Assembly: GCF_000003605.2 (NCBI RefSeq)
Contig: NW_003135370.1
Span: forward strand, 176,965-240,964
Direction: 5' to 3'
DNA length: 64,000 nt
DNA from: Saccoglossus kowalevskii
Taxonomy: Eukaryota; Hemichordata; Enteropneusta; Harrimaniidae
Below are positions 61,050 to 64,000 of the stretch, one piece after another. The notes under the pieces are model-generated. The model did not search any database, was not told where the DNA came from, and saw only the letters and a program-made list of their open reading frames with translations. A program made the position numbers and the translations under genes. Within the stretch, counting starts at the first letter, position 1; each line of letters begins with the position of its first letter.

Positions 61050-64000
61050 CTGAAATAAACACAATATGACAGATTAATGAAATCTAACTAAATCTCATAG
61101 CATTTCTAGCATCACTAATACTCGCATTTGATTGTATCCGATAATAAGAGTCTTAAATTGTATTCTGATATATATATTCATTTTTTAACTCAAAATACTG
61201 ATGTCCAACAGTATCCTCATTCTAGTACAATAGAACTAATGATGAGGTAGTGGGAGCAATTCTGTCTTACGAGAGTAGAATGTCAATGAATTTAAATATA
61301 TAAACTAGAATACTCCCTATCTGGGCATATTCATGAGAATCAATAACGACACAGGAATAAGAGAATTTCAGATATGCTTGCTGTTGCTCCACAATGACGT
61401 GTTTTACAATAACACGCGTGGTGGCTGTAAAAATACAACTCCCGATGAATTCAATCGCATGATGTGAAGTGAAAATGTAGGTCGGTCACGAGGTATGCAC
61501 TGTAAAGGCATACACATGACGCCAAGGGATGCTGTCGGAACTGTAGGTAAAAAAAAAAAAACGGTAGGGAGTCCGTTCAATGCAAATCTGTACAAGTCGC
61601 AAATAGCGTTGGTTGTATTTTTCCTAGAACGGAGAATGGGCTGTAGGACAATTTTATTTTGAAACGCTCGCGTCGCGAATGAGATGGATTGGAGGTTGTG
61701 ATTTGAAAAATCACTCGATGACATACGCGTATGTGAATAGATGGGTGATTTACGTTGCCTTACATGAAGTTATTAGTCATTATGCTATCTGCCAAAATAT
61801 TGTTTAATTTGTATGTTTGCAACCGTTCTATTATATCAACGCCAGATCCACTTGTCCAATTTCTTCAACAACTCGGAGCTAAAGACACACACATGACAGA
61901 TAGTATAGAAATAAGCCTTCAGTATTGAGGCACATATACGACGTCAGCATTGTGAAGCATGATTAGAATCCCCATATTTTCTTTAATTTAAAAATTCGGA
62001 ATTGAAAACCCGAGAAAAGCATCTTATGAAAAATCTCTAATTCACATGCGCATCCTTCCTGTTAATGCAATAAGCCTCTGTTAGTACTCCACGCGTGAAT
62101 AGAGTGTCGCGATTAGAACAGATCGTCGATATATGCTGTATCGTAGATTTGAGGCGTTGGGAAGTTCTTTTGTTAGAGGATTGTTCAGAGAGGATACACA
62201 GAGAAACAAATTAGTTGAAATGCAACCACATCATAATACATACAGATAATACAATTACAATCATGTCATATTGACTGGCAATCGATCAAAACATATGACG
62301 AGTCAACTTTATCGACTCACATCACAAATATAGGATGATAATGTATTCTAATGTATGCCTATTTTAAAGGTGAATCTGTGACTAATGCTTAACAATAACA
62401 TATTTGAACTTTGAATGACAGTGCGTCAATCACGTAAAAAGGACAATATTTTTTTGGGAAACGGCGTGCTAACCCATATTGCGCAATATTTATCAACACA
62501 TATGATTTTAATATTTTACCAACCATATTCATATAATCAGTACGGTTGTTATAAAAAGATTTAAAACATGGACTCGTTACTATGGTTCTGGAATTGTTAT
62601 CTTAAATAAAATATGTCTTTTAGTAGATGGATTTCTGAAATGTACTTGTAAATATTATTATTCCCCGTTGTTGAAGCAAGAAGTAACTGGATGACCTGTG
62701 TACAATGTTCATACTAGGTTATATCGTAAACATTTTACAGGTTAAACATTGCTGTGTCATAGTGTGACGGAACACAGATGTTACCCAAGACGTTTATTTG
62801 TTCACACATCGGAATCGGTGAGTTATTCACGCCTCATGGTAACTGTTGAATGTGAATGAACACAGTACGCCTGTTTCACTAATAAAGCAATGCATCCTAA
62901 TCAGATGCTTATTTACTGTATTTGCGAATAAACGCAGAGTATTTATATAGCGTATTTGTTTTATATTATCGCAGTATCACGCATATTAGGTACTGGATAA
63001 GTGTAAATAACCACGTGACGAGTTCCTCTCTGTCTGTTTTTGGTGATTACATTGAAGAAATCCTTTATTCCATTTGCTTTTCTGTTATTGTTTATACAAT
63101 GTCTTTCTAAACAGAAAACCGAACCGTGGAAAGTGGGCTTCCATGGCCTTGACTTAGTTTTCCCAAACTGCGATGGCCGTAAATGAGAGGAAACGATTAA
63201 GCCGTCATTAGATGTTTTGATAGAGTAATGCTTACACGAGAGGAATCATTTATTTTTATTTCAAATATCATGTGTACCAGGAATGACGTCATCGGGGAGT
63301 ATGCAACATATCATTGAAGACCGAATCATAATATCGTCTCTCTAATTCTACCCCTCCACTCTGACTGGTTTGACAATTGATGCTCACCTAGATTTTATTC
63401 TATCTGTTAAAAGGTTATGTATTTTCATAACAGCAAATGCAATACCATTAAAGTTAAACATAATACGTCGGCATTTTAATGCAAACATAAACATATTGCA
63501 TGGGTATACTTCAACACTTATTACTATGTAACAGATGAAATTCCAATCTAGGATTATATTACGTCTCATGATTATTTTTTTCAATATTCTTAGTGGTGCA
63601 AATCAAGTGGCAGAGTGCTCTGTCAAAGACGATATTATTATAGCGCCGGAGGTGTTGTTGCCCACTTACGATTAATGGAAAACATTGATGGTTGAATACA
63701 TGCGGTCATGATAAATCTGTTCAACTTCTGATTATTTTTTATTTTTTTATTTTATTTTATTTATTTTTGTAATCGTCTTTTTTTTTCGTATGTGATTATA
63801 TTGTTGTTGTTTTTTTTCAATTATTTTCATAATTCTAATTTTCTGTAATTGTCTGATTGCGAAAGCCAAAATATCTGAGCTACCTTCATAGGAGATCTCA
63901 TATAAACTCTCGCAAACTTCAATAACCAATCACTAACAGCCACGGTTGCAAAACATGTAATAATCACTGTAATATACAAGACCTTCTCTGATTGGTTGAC
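61050..64000. other. Intron or 5' region of gene 2, no exon recognised
   Basis: I searched the minus strand for counterparts of gene 1 exons 2-6 (Cys-loop, YGY, WNDP and GPPV motifs) and found none. The next exon should end in phase 1 with an S/N-T-G codon series before the 61049 acceptor. Confidence 0.5.

Noticed and set aside
61404-61724. 106-codon minus-strand open frame in the presumed gene 2 intron
   Set aside because: No Cys-loop receptor motif or other domain; frames of this size occur by chance here.
63673-63730. Possible minus-strand exon between an AG and a GTAAGT upstream of gene 2
   Set aside because: The short translation has no resemblance to the expected ligand-binding exons, and the phase cannot be supported.

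Overview
The window is nuclear DNA of a multicellular animal. It is AT-rich, has long GT-AG introns, microsatellites and many small decayed transposable elements, and shows no operons or bacterial signals. A glycine-receptor-type chloride channel gene together with a CXC-type DNA transposon and a Ty3/Gypsy relic fits a marine invertebrate (non-vertebrate deuterostome or lophotrochozoan). I cannot name the species from sequence alone.

Two protein-coding genes are visible, both on the minus strand and both encoding anion-selective Cys-loop (pentameric ligand-gated) receptor subunits. Gene 1 (4165-19702) can be assembled completely: nine coding exons with matching phases give 457 residues, with signal peptide, ligand-binding domain with two disulfide pairs, M1-M4 and a stop. 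Nearly all agonist-contact positions of the vertebrate glycine receptor are kept. Gene 2 (59874-61049) is represented by its last three coding exons (M1-M2, M3, M4); its 5' exons are not recognisable up to 64000 and probably lie beyond the window. Both genes share a fused M1-M2 exon of exactly 230 nt, so they look like tandem paralogues about 40 kb apart. Gene 2 lacks the second-loop cysteine in strand 10 and the arginine at M2 19'.

The space between holds mobile DNA. A 4.5-kb DNA transposon (26953-31476) has about 430-bp terminal inverted repeats built from roughly 165-bp units. Its frameshifted and nonsense-broken coding region resembles an XPG/FEN-like nuclease followed by a CXC cysteine-rich domain. 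A decayed Ty3/Gypsy retroelement lies at about 53.7-55.1 kb. Two kinds of TTAA-flanked non-autonomous elements occur (34930-35823; 50191-50329 with a partial copy at 2759-2880). A foldback element is present twice (about 8541-8695 and 50605-50765), an inverted dispersed pair lies at 6946-7385 / 20960-21735, and a diverged direct pair at 43050-43385 / 44960-45360. There are also minisatellites, a 40-bp perfect palindrome and many microsatellites. Position 186-265 carries a degenerate tRNA-like (pol III A/B box) sequence.

The rest, including the introns, is AT-rich sequence in which I see no gene; short ORFs there have no recognisable features.
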